Below are positions 53,099 through 62,640 of a DNA stretch of 64,000 nucleotides, piece by piece. This DNA comes from Mucilaginibacter sp. OK098 (GTDB lineage: Bacteria; Bacteroidota; Bacteroidia; Sphingobacteriales; Sphingobacteriaceae): contig NZ_FRCM01000001.1 in the NCBI RefSeq assembly GCF_900142915.1, positions 1,240,001-1,304,000 of the forward strand, given 5' to 3'. Position 1 is the first letter of the stretch; each line of letters opens with the position of its first letter. The position numbers and the translations under genes were made by a program. Below the pieces are notes generated by a model. That model had not been told where the DNA came from. It did no database searches and saw only the letters and a list, made by a program, of their open reading frames with translations.

Positions 53099-54081
53099 AG
53101 GAACGGGTTTTAATAACCGGTGCAAGTGGGTTTGTTGGTTACCACCTTATTAATGAAGCAATAAATAACAACCTCGAGGTATTTGCAGCAGTACGCAAAA
53201 GCAGTAAAACCGACCATTTAGATGGTTTTGATATTCAGTATACATATCCGGACTTTACCAACCTGCAGGCGTTAAAGGATAACATAAATGAAAACAAGTA
53301 CGATTATATTATTCACGCAGCCGGGGTTACCAAGGCAAGGTCGGCAGCTGAATATGATAATATAAATGCAGGTTATACTTATAATCTTGCATTGGCTGCC
53401 CTTGAAAGTAATATCAGCTTAAAAAAATTCGTACTTGTAAGCAGCCTGGCAGCAGTAGGACCTCTAAACACACTAAGTGGAATAATAACTGAAAGGACTG
53501 CCCCTGCCCCGGTTACGGCCTACGGCAGGAGTAAACTGCTTGCTGAAGAAAAATTAAAAAGCTTAGCTGATTTAGATTATACAATATTAAGGCCCACAGG
53601 TGTATATGGGCCGCGCGACCGTGATATTTTTATTTTTTTTAAACAACTGAACAATCATATTGAACCGTATATTGGTAATATTGAGCAAAACTTAAGCCTT
53701 ATATACGTTACAGATTTGGCTAAAGCAGCAATTAAAGCTTTACATGCAGGCAATAAAAAAACATATAACCTAAGCGACGGAAATTTTTATGATCGCTATG
53801 CGTTAGGTAATATTACCAGGGAAGTGCTAAATTTAAAAACGATTAAATTTCATTTACCTGTAAACTTTGTAAAATTAATAGCTAACATATCCGAAAAAGT
53901 GAGTTCTTTGGCCAATAAAGCTTCAGTATTAAATATTGAAAAGCTAAATGAGCTGATGGCGGTTAACTGGAACTGTGATATTGCCCTGGCCGAGGCCGAT
54001 CTTGGATTTTCTCCCCAGTATGATTTAAGATCGGGAGTAACCGAAACATTAAAATGGTATAAAGCCAATAAGTGGCTATAA
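53095..54081 (+). CDS. extended-SDR NAD(P)-dependent reductase, candidate ceramide reductase
   Basis: 328 residues. NAD(P)-binding GASGFVGYHLI at 9-19 and catalytic YGRSK (Tyr143, Lys147) with Ser near 116, as in NDP-sugar epimerase-like extended SDRs. In Caulobacter the ceramide reductase CerR is of this type and reduces the 3-keto group after N-acylation. The gene overlaps the GNAT-like gene by ATGA and is followed 26 bp later by inositol-3-phosphate synthase. Sugar epimerase activity cannot be excluded from sequence alone; context favours 3-ketoceramide reduction. Confidence 0.75.
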   Translation: MKERVLITGASGFVGYHLINEAINNNLEVFAAVRKSSKTDHLDGFDIQYTYPDFTNLQALKDNINENKYDYIIHAAGVTKARSAAEYDNINAGYTYNLALAALESNISLKKFVLVSSLAAVGPLNTLSGIITERTAPAPVTAYGRSKLLAEEKLKSLADLDYTILRPTGVYGPRDRDIFIFFKQLNNHIEPYIGNIEQNLSLIYVTDLAKAAIKALHAGNKKTYNLSDGNFYDRYALGNITREVLNLKTIKFHLPVNFVKLIANISEKVSSLANKASVLNIEKLNELMAVNWNCDIALAEADLGFSPQYDLRSGVTETLKWYKANKWL

Positions 54082-54106
54082 AATGTATACACTATAATTA
54101 ATAAAT

Positions 54107-55429
54107 ATGAAAACTAATATTAAACCAGCTAATGGTAAATTAGGTATTTTAATTCCGGGCCTGGGAGCCGTAGCCACAACCATGATTGCCGGCGTTGAAG
54201 CCGTAAAAAAAGGTATATCGCAACCAATTGGCTCACTTACCCAAATGGGGAGCATACGTTTAGGAAAAAGAACAGAGAACCGTTACCCAAAAGTTAAGGA
54301 TTTTGTTCCATTGGCTAAATTGGAGGATATTGTATTTGGCGGATGGGATGTATACTCAGATAATGTTTATGAAGCTGCAACCAAAGCTAAAGTACTTGAA
54401 GCAGATTTGTTAAAATCTGTAAAAGCCGAGCTTGAAGTTGTTGTGCCTATGAAAGCGGCATTTGATAAAAACTACGCTAAAAATCTTATTGGCACCCACG
54501 TTAAAACAGGTACCCGTTATGAGATGGCGCAGGAGGTAATGAATGACATTACCACTTTTAAAGAAAAAAATGGCTGCGACCGTATAGTATTAATCTGGTG
54601 CGGATCAACAGAAATATATTACGAAGCCTCAGATATTCATCAAACTGTTGAAAAGTTTGAGCAGGCTTTACTTGATGACGATAAACGCATTTCGCCAAGT
54701 ATGATCTATGCTTATGCAGCTTTAAAAATGGGGATTCCGTTTGCAAACGGCGCACCTAACTTAACAGTTGATATACCGGCTATGATAGAGCTGGCAAAAC
54801 GTACCGAAACCCCAATTGCCGGTAAAGACTTTAAAACAGGGCAAACTTTAATGAAAACCATTTTGGCCCCGGGCTTAGCGGCACGTTCATTAGGTGTTAA
54901 AGGCTGGTTTTCAACCAATATTTTAGGTAACCGCGATGGTTTGGTATTGGATGATCCGGATAACTTTAAAACTAAAGAAGTTTCAAAACTGGGTGTACTG
55001 GAAGATATTTTAAGGCCGGAAGATAACCCTGAGCTATACGGTGATCTGTATCATAAGATCCGTATTGATTACTACCCTCCGCATGGTGATAACAAAGAAA
55101 GTTGGGACAACATTGACATTTTTGGCTGGTTAGGTTATAAAATGCAGATCAAGATCAATTTCCTTTGCCGCGACTCTATTTTAGCTGCGCCAATCGCTTT
55201 GGATCTGGCTTTATTTAGTGACCTTGCTAAAAGATCAGGCATGAGCGGAATCCAGGAATGGTTGTCGTTCTACCTTAAATCGCCGCAAACAGCAGAAGGC
55301 CTGCCACCTGAAAATGATATCTTTAAACAATTAATAAAATTACAAAACACCCTGCGCCACTTAATGGGCGAAGACCTGATCACTCACCTGGGTCTTGACT
55401 ATTACCAGGAATTGGTTGATGTGCTTTAA
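54107..55429 (+). CDS. ino1: inositol-3-phosphate synthase
   Basis: 440 residues. Converts glucose 6-phosphate to 1L-myo-inositol 3-phosphate with NAD as internal redox carrier. N-terminal Rossmann motif LGILIPGLGAVATTMIAG (near 11-28), a central IVLIWCGSTEIY, LGVKGWFSTNILGNRDG, and the signature KINFLCRDSILAAPIALD near 350-367. Inositol synthesis is not universal in bacteria; directly behind the ceramide genes it predicts an inositol-containing sphingolipid. A 16-bp terminator hairpin follows. Confidence 0.93.
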   Translation: MKTNIKPANGKLGILIPGLGAVATTMIAGVEAVKKGISQPIGSLTQMGSIRLGKRTENRYPKVKDFVPLAKLEDIVFGGWDVYSDNVYEAATKAKVLEADLLKSVKAELEVVVPMKAAFDKNYAKNLIGTHVKTGTRYEMAQEVMNDITTFKEKNGCDRIVLIWCGSTEIYYEASDIHQTVEKFEQALLDDDKRISPSMIYAYAALKMGIPFANGAPNLTVDIPAMIELAKRTETPIAGKDFKTGQTLMKTILAPGLAARSLGVKGWFSTNILGNRDGLVLDDPDNFKTKEVSKLGVLEDILRPEDNPELYGDLYHKIRIDYYPPHGDNKESWDNIDIFGWLGYKMQIKINFLCRDSILAAPIALDLALFSDLAKRSGMSGIQEWLSFYLKSPQTAEGLPPENDIFKQLIKLQNTLRHLMGEDLITHLGLDYYQELVDVL

Positions 55430-55452
55430 CCAAATTATAAAGGTATAAATAT

Positions 55453-55488
55453 TGAAAGGGTTGTAAATTAACATTTACAACCCTTTCA
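55453..55488 (+). terminator. terminator after ino1
   Basis: Perfect 16-bp stem TGAAAGGGTTGTAAAT (55453-55468) and ATTTACAACCCTTTCA (55473-55488), 4-base loop, then GCTTAATT. It closes the first part of the lipid locus. Confidence 0.85.
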
Positions 55489-55974
55489 GCTTAATTAACA
55501 TATTTCTCTACCCTTAAATTTCATTCTTTGGTATATATAACTATTTGCAAATTGTAACAATTATATACCAACTTACAGCGTTCATAATAACCTCTTGCTT
55601 TTCCCCGTTGTAGGGGTTAATTTATGATAATACAATTGTAAAGTTCCAAACCAGCCCCGTTGCAAATCATATTTGACTTTTTGACCACAATAGTCTGTAA
55701 GGATTTTTTTTACCTTTGGCTTTTAGTTACAATTAACCCCATCTACCCAAAAAGCTTTTATAAATATGGCTTTTTAAGGCGAAGGTTTCTGATTTAAAAG
55801 TAAAACCATTGATAACACAATGATTTTACAAACTGGTTATGTTATCAGCAATATTTGGAGTGTTTATTGTTAAGTAAATTGGTTAAATATTGTTAAAAGA
55901 TGATTCATACATATTTTATAGCTTAAAATCCCGTATATCTATAAAATTTGTATCTGCATAAGAGCGTAAACTAC
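55489..55974. other. AT-rich intergenic region before the DUF5686 gene
   Basis: 486 bp without a gene. AT-rich; it must contain the promoter of the second part of the lipid locus, but I found no exact TAnnTTTG box near the start. No repeat or structured element is clear. Confidence 0.4.
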
Positions 55975-58533
55975 ATGAACTATACATACTTATACAAGAA
56001 GTTATTTTTATTAAGCTTCTTTTTACTTTTTACCTCTATAATATTTGCACAAACAACGGTTGTTAGCGGCATTGTTACTGATGCCAGTAATAAACAGCCA
56101 ATGCCTTTTGTAACTGTTGCATTTGCAGGTACCACCATAGGAGGCCCGACAAATAACGATGGTCAATTCAATATCAGTACTGATGGAGCAGTTAAACAGA
56201 TCAAAGTTTCTTTTTTGGGGTATAAAGACGCCTTTTTACCCATTAAGCAGGGTATAACACAAGTTATAAATGTAAGGCTAGTCCCTGTTGCTAACCAGTT
56301 GAATGAGGTTACAGTTACTTCGGGTAAAAAGCCTAAATACCGGAATAAAGACAATCCGGCAGTTGAACTGATCCGTAAGGTTATTGAAAACAAAGAAAAA
56401 AACCGCCCTGAAAGCTATCCTTATGTTGAATATAAAGAATACGATAAAATGCAGTTTTCATTAACCAATGTTTCTCCAACACTGGCTGATAAAAAGTTTT
56501 TTCGTAAGTATGCATTTGTTATAAATAACAGGGACAGCACTACAGTGCCCGGTAAATCACTACTACCAATTTTCCTTAATGAAAAACTTTCTCAATACTA
56601 CTACCGCAAAAGCCCCGAAAAGGAGAAAACAATTGTACTGGGCGATAAAAATGTAAATTTTGGCGGCTCGATCGACAGTGAGGGTTTGGGTGCGTATTTT
56701 AAGCACATGTATTACAAGGTTGATATTTATGACAATGTAATCTTCCTGATGACTAATAACTTTTTGAGCCCGATAGCCAATTCTGCGCCAACTTTTTATA
56801 AGTTTTTTATAACCGATACCATTGCTTTTAAAAACACCAAGCTTATTGAGCTAAGTTTTACACCACGTAACACTGCCGATATGCTTTTTGTTGGCAAGCT
56901 GTACGTAACGCTTGATGGTAATTATGCTGTGGAAAAAGTTGAGCTTAACATCAACAAAAATATCAACCTTAATTTTGTTAACTCAATGAGGGTTGACCAG
57001 GAGTTTGAACAAAACCCTGATGGCCGGTTTCACCTGAGCAAAAGCACTACGCTTGCTGATTTTGGCTTAACCAAAAATAAAAAAGGCGGCATGTTTGGGA
57101 TCAGGACTATTACCTATGGAAACTATGCTGTAAATATACCCCATCCAGATAGTACATACCAACACCAGGAGCTTGCAGAATCGGATGAAGTAAAACACAA
57201 AAGCGATGAGTTTTGGAAAGAAAACCGCCTGGATACGCTTAGCAGAGCTGAATCAAAAGTCTACAAAAATGTCGACAGTCTCCGTAACATGCCTTCTTTC
57301 AGGCGTACAATGGATATTGCCACATTAATATTAGCGGGCTATAAAGGTTTCGGTGGGTTTGAATTAGGCCCGGCAAATACATTTTATAGCTTTAACCCGG
57401 TTGAAGGTTTTAAACTCCGTGTTGGCGGCCGTACAACTCCCGAACTAAGCAAACGTTATTATTTTGAAACTTACGGAGCTTATGGATTTAAGGATCAGCA
57501 ATTTAAATACTTTTTGAGTGCTACCTACTCACTTAATAATAAATCTATCTATAAGTTTCCACAGGATTACGTTAGGGTGAGCACTCAATATGATACACAT
57601 ATCCCGGGCGCAAACCTGCAATTTGTACAGGAAGACAATTTTTTATTATCATTTAAGCGTGGTCAAAACGACAAATACCTGTACGACAGAAGCTATAACT
57701 TTGATTATGTACATGAATTTGAAAGTCATTTTTCTTACCACTTTAGCCTCAAAAGACTAACCCAGGCACCGGCAGGTTCCCTGTACTTTTTAAATAGTGT
57801 AGGAAATGACCCGGCAAATGTTGTAAAAGATTTAACTACCAGCGAAGTTGGATTAAGCTTAAGGTATGCACCAAAAGAACAGTTTTACCAGGGTAAAATA
57901 TACCGCACTCCGGTACCAAGTAAATACCCCATTCTATCGCTTGATTACACTGCCGGTTTAAAAAATGTTTTAGGTAGTCCTTATGGTTATCAAAACCTGC
58001 ATGTTGAAGTAGACAAGCGTTTTTATCTATCATACCTGGGCTATGCCGACGTAACTGTTGAGGCTGCAAAGACATTTGGCCAGGTGCCTTATCCTTTGCT
58101 TGATATATTCAGGGCAAACCAAACGTATGCTTACGATATTTACTCTTACAACTTAATGAACTTTTTAGAGTTTGTGGGTGATCATTACGCAAGTGTAAAT
58201 ATTGATCAGCATTTTGTAGGGTTCTTTTTTAACAAGGTGCCATTGTTAAAAAAATTAAAATGGCGCGAGGTACTCTCCCTTAAAGCAATTTATGGTGGTG
58301 TAAGTGATACTAATAATCCTTCATTACACCCATCATTATATCAATTTCCTGTATCTTCAACGGGTCAGCCTATAACATATGCATTAGGAAAAACTCCTTA
58401 TGTTGAAGGTAGTGTTGGGATCGAAAATATATTTAAATTTGTACGGGTTGACTTAGTTAGGCGATTTACTTATTTAGATCATCCTGATGTTTCGAAATAC
58501 GGGATCCGTGCAAGAGTAAAATTTGATTTTTAA
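55975..58533 (+). CDS. DUF5686/carboxypeptidase-regulatory-domain outer-membrane protein
   Basis: 852 residues from the ATG at 55975 (MNYTYLYKKLFLLSFFLLF, signal peptide to IIFAQ); nine residues upstream another Met exists but delays the signal. Residues 22-110 are a CarboxypepD_reg-like beta sandwich (VVSGIVTDASNKQPMPFVTV), 115-420 a DUF5686 head (NPAVELIRKVIENKEKNRPE, YPYVEYKEYDKMQFSL), and 480-852 look like beta-barrel strands ending KYGIRARVKFDF with the terminal Phe of outer-membrane barrels. The family is common in Bacteroidota, without a known role. It lies 18 bp before the CDP-alcohol phosphatidyltransferase gene, inside a sphingolipid locus, so lipid transport or outer-leaflet assembly is a fair hypothesis. 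Confidence 0.8.
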   Translation: MNYTYLYKKLFLLSFFLLFTSIIFAQTTVVSGIVTDASNKQPMPFVTVAFAGTTIGGPTNNDGQFNISTDGAVKQIKVSFLGYKDAFLPIKQGITQVINVRLVPVANQLNEVTVTSGKKPKYRNKDNPAVELIRKVIENKEKNRPESYPYVEYKEYDKMQFSLTNVSPTLADKKFFRKYAFVINNRDSTTVPGKSLLPIFLNEKLSQYYYRKSPEKEKTIVLGDKNVNFGGSIDSEGLGAYFKHMYYKVDIYDNVIFLMTNNFLSPIANSAPTFYKFFITDTIAFKNTKLIELSFTPRNTADMLFVGKLYVTLDGNYAVEKVELNINKNINLNFVNSMRVDQEFEQNPDGRFHLSKSTTLADFGLTKNKKGGMFGIRTITYGNYAVNIPHPDSTYQHQELAESDEVKHKSDEFWKENRLDTLSRAESKVYKNVDSLRNMPSFRRTMDIATLILAGYKGFGGFELGPANTFYSFNPVEGFKLRVGGRTTPELSKRYYFETYGAYGFKDQQFKYFLSATYSLNNKSIYKFPQDYVRVSTQYDTHIPGANLQFVQEDNFLLSFKRGQNDKYLYDRSYNFDYVHEFESHFSYHFSLKRLTQAPAGSLYFLNSVGNDPANVVKDLTTSEVGLSLRYAPKEQFYQGKIYRTPVPSKYPILSLDYTAGLKNVLGSPYGYQNLHVEVDKRFYLSYLGYADVTVEAAKTFGQVPYPLLDIFRANQTYAYDIYSYNLMNFLEFVGDHYASVNIDQHFVGFFFNKVPLLKKLKWREVLSLKAIYGGVSDTNNPSLHPSLYQFPVSSTGQPITYALGKTPYVEGSVGIENIFKFVRVDLVRRFTYLDHPDVSKYGIRARVKFDF

Positions 58534-58551
58534 ATAACGGCAATATTAGCA

Positions 58552-59262
58552 ATGGAACAGCAAACATCGGTACGCACTAACCTTCAACTAGGTATTTACA
58601 AGGTTATAGATCCTGTAGTTAAAGTTTTTATAAAATTGGGCCTTACGCCAAATGCAGTTACATCAATTGGTTTTGTACTGAATGTGGGTGTAGCCGTAAT
58701 ATTTATTATTGGTGCCGAGGAAGGTAACCGTGGCGATCTTACCTATGTGGGATGGGCCGGCGGCCTGATACTTTTTGCCGGTTTGTTTGATATGCTTGAC
58801 GGACAAGTAGCCCGCCTTGGAAATATGAAATCAACATTTGGCGCTTTGTATGATTCAGTATTAGACCGTTATAGTGAATTGATAATGTTTTTAGGCATCT
58901 GTTATTACCTGGTTGGTCATCATTATTTTTTAAGTTCGATATTTGCCTTTATCGCGCTGATAGGCTCAATGATGGTAAGCTATGTAAGGGCCCGCGCCGA
59001 AGGGCTTGGCATTGAGTGCAAAGGTGGTTTAATGCAACGCCCGGAGCGTGTGGTTACTATTGGCTTGTGTGCCATGCTTTGCGGATTAACCTCATTATAT
59101 ATTGGCGGCGATTATAAGCTTTATGTACCGGGGATTAAATTTCACATTTTTGAAACCATGACGATATTTACTTTTCCAATTGCCGTTGTAGCAGTACTTA
59201 CAAATATCACCGCTTTTAAGAGACTGGTTGATGCTAAAAAGTCGCTTTTAGAACAACAATAA
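58552..59262 (+). CDS. CDP-alcohol phosphatidyltransferase, candidate PI-phosphate synthase
   Basis: 236 residues, six transmembrane helices. The CDP-alcohol signature is perfect: Asp80-x2-Asp83-Gly84-x2-Ala87-Arg88-x8-Gly97-x3-Asp101-x3-Asp105. The enzyme swaps CMP of a CDP-lipid for an alcohol. In Bacteroides a homologue next to an inositol phosphate synthase makes phosphatidylinositol phosphate from CDP-diacylglycerol and inositol 3-phosphate, and ino1 in the same locus supports that here. PgsA or PssA function cannot be ruled out from the motif alone. It follows the DUF5686 gene by 18 bp. Confidence 0.85.
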   Translation: MEQQTSVRTNLQLGIYKVIDPVVKVFIKLGLTPNAVTSIGFVLNVGVAVIFIIGAEEGNRGDLTYVGWAGGLILFAGLFDMLDGQVARLGNMKSTFGALYDSVLDRYSELIMFLGICYYLVGHHYFLSSIFAFIALIGSMMVSYVRARAEGLGIECKGGLMQRPERVVTIGLCAMLCGLTSLYIGGDYKLYVPGIKFHIFETMTIFTFPIAVVAVLTNITAFKRLVDAKKSLLEQQ

Positions 59263-59461
59263 TTTGACTGCCCGGCGGTTTAAATATTAATCAATTTATA
59301 TTTTAGATAAGCCACGTAGACAGAAAATATCATATCTTCGTAACAATTACATAAAAAGGTTTACAGTTCGCCAAAACATTGCTAAAATTGGTGTTACAAA
59401 TAAATTGATAAATTGAATAACAGGCAGAGAAATTTTAAAATATTTTAAACCCTGAGCAGAG

Positions 59462-60082
59462 ATGAAAAAGAAATATGTTTCCAATTCACAGGAATCTGTG
59501 AGAATGTTTAAGAGTGATTTTTTAGAAAGTTTATCTAAAGTTCATTTCACCGTACCCCTGTATATTTTTGTACCCGTAATAGCTTTTTGTATTTATAAAT
59601 ACACGCAAACCGGTTTGGGCGCCTTTCTTTTTATTGAATTATTTATATCAGGTCTATTTATATGGACATTGGTTGAATACATAATGCACCGCTTTGTATT
59701 TCATTACGAGCCTGCTGATAAGCCATGGGCGCAAAGAATGCACTTTGTTTTTCATGGTGTACATCATGATTATCCAAGCGATGCCAAACGCCTTGTGCTT
59801 CCTCCTTCAATGAGTATTCCTTTGGCAACCGGCTTTTACTTTTTGTTTAATGCCATTTTGCCAACCAACTATGTTTTTGGTTTTTTCCCTGCCTTTATAT
59901 TAGGCTACCTTTTTTACGATATATCGCACTATGCTATACATCACTTTAATTTTAAAGGTAATATCTGGAAAAAAATAAAACAGCACCACATGCTGCACCA
60001 TTACCAGGATCCGGCCAAAGGATATGGTGTTAGCTCGCCGCTTTGGGACAAAATTTTCCGGTCAGATTTCTTAAAAAAATAG
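59462..60082 (+). CDS. fatty acid hydroxylase/sterol desaturase family, candidate ceramide 2-hydroxylase
   Basis: 206 residues with the eight-His diiron membrane hydroxylase pattern: HRFVFH (76-81), HFVFHGVHHDYP (94-105), HYAIHH and HHMLHHYQDP. Four transmembrane segments (about 30-48, 55-75, 118-132, 140-158). This size and motif spacing resemble the catalytic part of FA2H/Scs7, which adds a 2-hydroxyl to the N-acyl chain of ceramide. Sphingobacteriaceae are known for 2-hydroxy iso-fatty acids in sphingolipids. One base separates its stop from the next gene, so they are coupled. Desaturase or other hydroxylase activity remains possible. Confidence 0.8.
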   Translation: MKKKYVSNSQESVRMFKSDFLESLSKVHFTVPLYIFVPVIAFCIYKYTQTGLGAFLFIELFISGLFIWTLVEYIMHRFVFHYEPADKPWAQRMHFVFHGVHHDYPSDAKRLVLPPSMSIPLATGFYFLFNAILPTNYVFGFFPAFILGYLFYDISHYAIHHFNFKGNIWKKIKQHHMLHHYQDPAKGYGVSSPLWDKIFRSDFLKK

Positions 60083-60083
60083 C

Positions 60084-61022
60084 ATGGATAATGCTGTTAG
60101 TGATTGTATTAAGATCAATACACGATCTGTAGCTACTGTTTTAGCAATAACTGTATTCTATTTACTGTTATCGGTTCTGCTGGTTGGCTTTAAAAGCGAT
60201 CAATTAGTTCTTGCAGGGATCTTTAATGCCGCATTTTTCCTCTCGTCAATCAGCCGCAAGTTCATAATAGGCTTTTCAATATTTATAGTTTACTGGATCA
60301 TCTTCGATTATATGAAGGCTTTTCCAAACTATAATTATAATACGGTACATATAGCCGATCTGTATAATTTAGAAAAGCACCTGTTTGGGGTCCATTTTAA
60401 TGGTAAGCTTTTAACTGCTAATGAATATTGGCGAATAAATGGGAAAACCTGGATTGATGTAGCTGCAGGGATCTTTTACCTCTGCTGGATCCCCGTCCCC
60501 CTGGCATTTGCAGGTTTTTTGTTTTTTAAAAACAGGCGGCAATTCCTATATTTTTCATTAACGTTTGTATTAATAAACTTTATCGGCTTTATAGTTTATT
60601 ACCTGTATCCCGCTGCACCACCATGGTATGTACAGTATAATGGCTTTATTTTCCATGCCAAAACACCGGGCAACACCGCCGGATTGGCTAAGTTTGACAA
60701 TTACTTTCATAGAGGCATATTTAAGTCTATCTATGCCAAAGGTTCAAATGTATTTGCCGCCATGCCTTCCCTGCATTCATCATACCCTGTTGTGGTTTTG
60801 TATTACGGCATAAAAAACCGGCTGGGGCTAATAAATATATTTTTTGCAATAGTAATGCTTGGCATTTGGTTTACTGCCGTGTACGCAAGCCATCATTATA
60901 TAATTGATGTATTAGCTGGAATACTCTCGGCTACAGTTGGCATCATAATATTCAATTTATTACTTACCCGTATAAACTTTTTCAAAACCTTTGTTGAGAA
61001 ATACGAAAAGTATATCAGCTAA
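60084..61022 (+). CDS. AUR1/PAP2-type membrane enzyme, candidate inositol phosphorylceramide synthase
   Basis: 312 residues with five to six transmembrane helices. PAP2-type motifs: YPAAPPWYV (175-183), FAAMPSLHSSYP with His231, and ASHHYIIDVLAG with His271 and Asp275. The PAAPPWY form is typical of fungal AUR1 and its bacterial relatives, not of ordinary PAP2 phosphatases. AUR1 moves phosphoinositol from phosphatidylinositol to ceramide. The gene context (ino1, CDP-alcohol transferase, ceramide genes, hydroxylase) fits. A plain lipid phosphatase role is the alternative. Confidence 0.8.
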   Translation: MDNAVSDCIKINTRSVATVLAITVFYLLLSVLLVGFKSDQLVLAGIFNAAFFLSSISRKFIIGFSIFIVYWIIFDYMKAFPNYNYNTVHIADLYNLEKHLFGVHFNGKLLTANEYWRINGKTWIDVAAGIFYLCWIPVPLAFAGFLFFKNRRQFLYFSLTFVLINFIGFIVYYLYPAAPPWYVQYNGFIFHAKTPGNTAGLAKFDNYFHRGIFKSIYAKGSNVFAAMPSLHSSYPVVVLYYGIKNRLGLINIFFAIVMLGIWFTAVYASHHYIIDVLAGILSATVGIIIFNLLLTRINFFKTFVEKYEKYIS

Positions 61023-61276
61023 TATCAGCATTCCCTCATCTTCTCTGGAATTATTGTACTAATTACTTGTCAGTACTGACCACTCTACCCTATTATTAAC
61101 ATTTGTTAATATGTTTTTCTTGCGCGAATTTTCAAATAAAGGCGTTTTTATTTTCACATAGCAATAAATAATTTATTAGGAGGAAAAAACAATACCAATT
61201 ATTGTCATATAGCAAATTATAGGCACATTTTTTGAATGTGATAAGTATATTTATACCCCTTGCCCCGGGATAGCAC

Positions 61277-62485
61277 ATGAAAAAAACGATTACGCTATTT
61301 GTTTTAATATTATTTTGCCTGAAGTTATCAGCGTCGGTATGTCCTATTGATACCGATAAGGTAATAGGACCCGATGCGCCAAAAGACAGCATTAAATTAC
61401 AAGAGCAATCAACAGCAAATCTTAAATATTTAACACTGCCTGATTTTTCAGTGACCGCTCTCCCTAAGAACAATTTTAATTTGGCTACAACCGTACACAC
61501 GCCTGCCGATTTAAATTACTCAATACCTATACATCACGAAAGTGATTTCGGTTTACTGGCAATCACTTACCCGGATAGCCTTAGTTTCTCAATGCTTGTA
61601 AAGCATTCAGGCAGCCTGAGCATTGCCGACTCGCATTTGGCGGAGAATCCAAATAACCAGTTAAGAATAAAGAATGCGGATAGCCTGAGGCTGTTAGCTG
61701 TATTAATAAGAGAAGACAGCATAAAATCTGTGATTTACAGGACTAATAAAGATAGTGTGAAACAACACCTGGCCACAATGAGTCTTGACAGCCTTAAACA
61801 ACAATTAAAACTACCTGCGGCCGATTTATTTAAGGGACAGATCTATAACGAAATTGCAACCCGTTACCTGGCCTATGATACTATCAGCAACCGGATGACC
61901 CGCGTAAGCTATCAAAGCAAAGCATTAAATTATACCATGCTGGCACTGCACCAATATTCTCACTTTAACGATACCGTAGGTTTGCGAATATCTTTCGACC
62001 ACCTGGTAAAGGTTTATATGTCGCAAAGGAAATATAGCCAGGCAAAATGGTTCATTCTACAATCTAATTCCTTATCAAGAGCTAAAAAAGATCCCGCTAA
62101 CATAATAGCATCGCTTATTACGCTATCAACCATAAAAAGTGAGCTGAAAGATTATACCCTAGCAATGGGCGATTTAAATGAGGCTTTACAAATTGCACAA
62201 GCTAATCATTATCAAAAAACAGAATCGGAAGTATTAAAGAATTTTGCTTTGCTTTACAGCCGCTTAAAAAACTATCCTAAAGAAGAAGCAGTACTAAAAA
62301 AACGCGATTCGTTAGAGGAAAGTATCCGTAAAGATGAGGAGGCAAAACTAACTGCCAGCTTAGCGCAAAAAGATTCCATGGAAAAGAAAAAGGCGGATTC
62401 AGTACAGATCAAAAAAAAAGTATTTACCTCAAATACCAGAAAGCTTTACAAAGGAAACTCCGCCAGGAAAGTAGCTTCGTTATAG
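61277..62485 (+). CDS. secreted TPR-like protein, membrane anchor in another frame
   Basis: 402 residues in this frame. Signal peptide MKKTITLFVLILFCLKLSA. Residues 180-370 are helical TPR-like pairs (YSQAKWFILQSNSLSRAKKD; DYTLAMGDLNEALQIAQANH; SRLKNYPKEEAVLKKRDSLEE). The frame ends in an unconvincing tail, RKLYKGNSARKVASL. Just before it lies a run of nine A (62411-62419). In the -1 frame after that run the text continues as KSIYLKYQKALQRKLRQ, a 20-residue hydrophobic helix and HKRKR, the usual end of such TPR/kinase-like sensor proteins. So the gene is broken by a one-base length change, phase-variable, or read by slippage. Confidence 0.75.
   Translation: MKKTITLFVLILFCLKLSASVCPIDTDKVIGPDAPKDSIKLQEQSTANLKYLTLPDFSVTALPKNNFNLATTVHTPADLNYSIPIHHESDFGLLAITYPDSLSFSMLVKHSGSLSIADSHLAENPNNQLRIKNADSLRLLAVLIREDSIKSVIYRTNKDSVKQHLATMSLDSLKQQLKLPAADLFKGQIYNEIATRYLAYDTISNRMTRVSYQSKALNYTMLALHQYSHFNDTVGLRISFDHLVKVYMSQRKYSQAKWFILQSNSLSRAKKDPANIIASLITLSTIKSELKDYTLAMGDLNEALQIAQANHYQKTESEVLKNFALLYSRLKNYPKEEAVLKKRDSLEESIRKDEEAKLTASLAQKDSMEKKKADSVQIKKKVFTSNTRKLYKGNSARKVASL
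62411..62419 (+). repeat. A9 homopolymer at the frame change
   Basis: Nine A in the frame ATC-AAA-AAA-AAA-GTA. Adding one A (or slipping back one base) joins the TPR frame to the membrane-anchor frame. Confidence 0.85.
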
Positions 62486-62586
62486 TACTGGTAATTGCAA
62501 TTTCATTAGTTGTTGTTGCCGTATTCATTTTTCATAAGCGCAAAAGAGGTAACTGGAGATCAATTATCCGAAGACGGAGAAAGTAA
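62486..62586 (+). other. -1 frame extension encoding a transmembrane anchor
   Basis: Not an independent gene: it has no start codon of its own in a suitable place. In the -1 frame from the A9 run it encodes ESSFVIVLVIAISLVVVAVF, then IFHKRKRGNWRSIIRRRRK and a TAA at 62584-62586. This is a single transmembrane helix followed by a strongly basic cytoplasmic tail (positive-inside). Confidence 0.6.
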
Positions 62587-62640
62587 TTTATTTTACTTTG
62601 ATGATACTAAACCTCTGTTGATGTTAGTTGTCAAATAGTT

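Noticed and set aside
59263..59461. Possible tRNA or small RNA between the PIP-synthase and hydroxylase genes
   Set aside because: No cloverleaf, T-loop sequence or strong hairpin could be found.
61177..61190. Strong Shine-Dalgarno-like TTAGGAGGAAAAAA
   Set aside because: No start codon follows at a usable distance, and the nearest gene starts 87 bp later; chance match.
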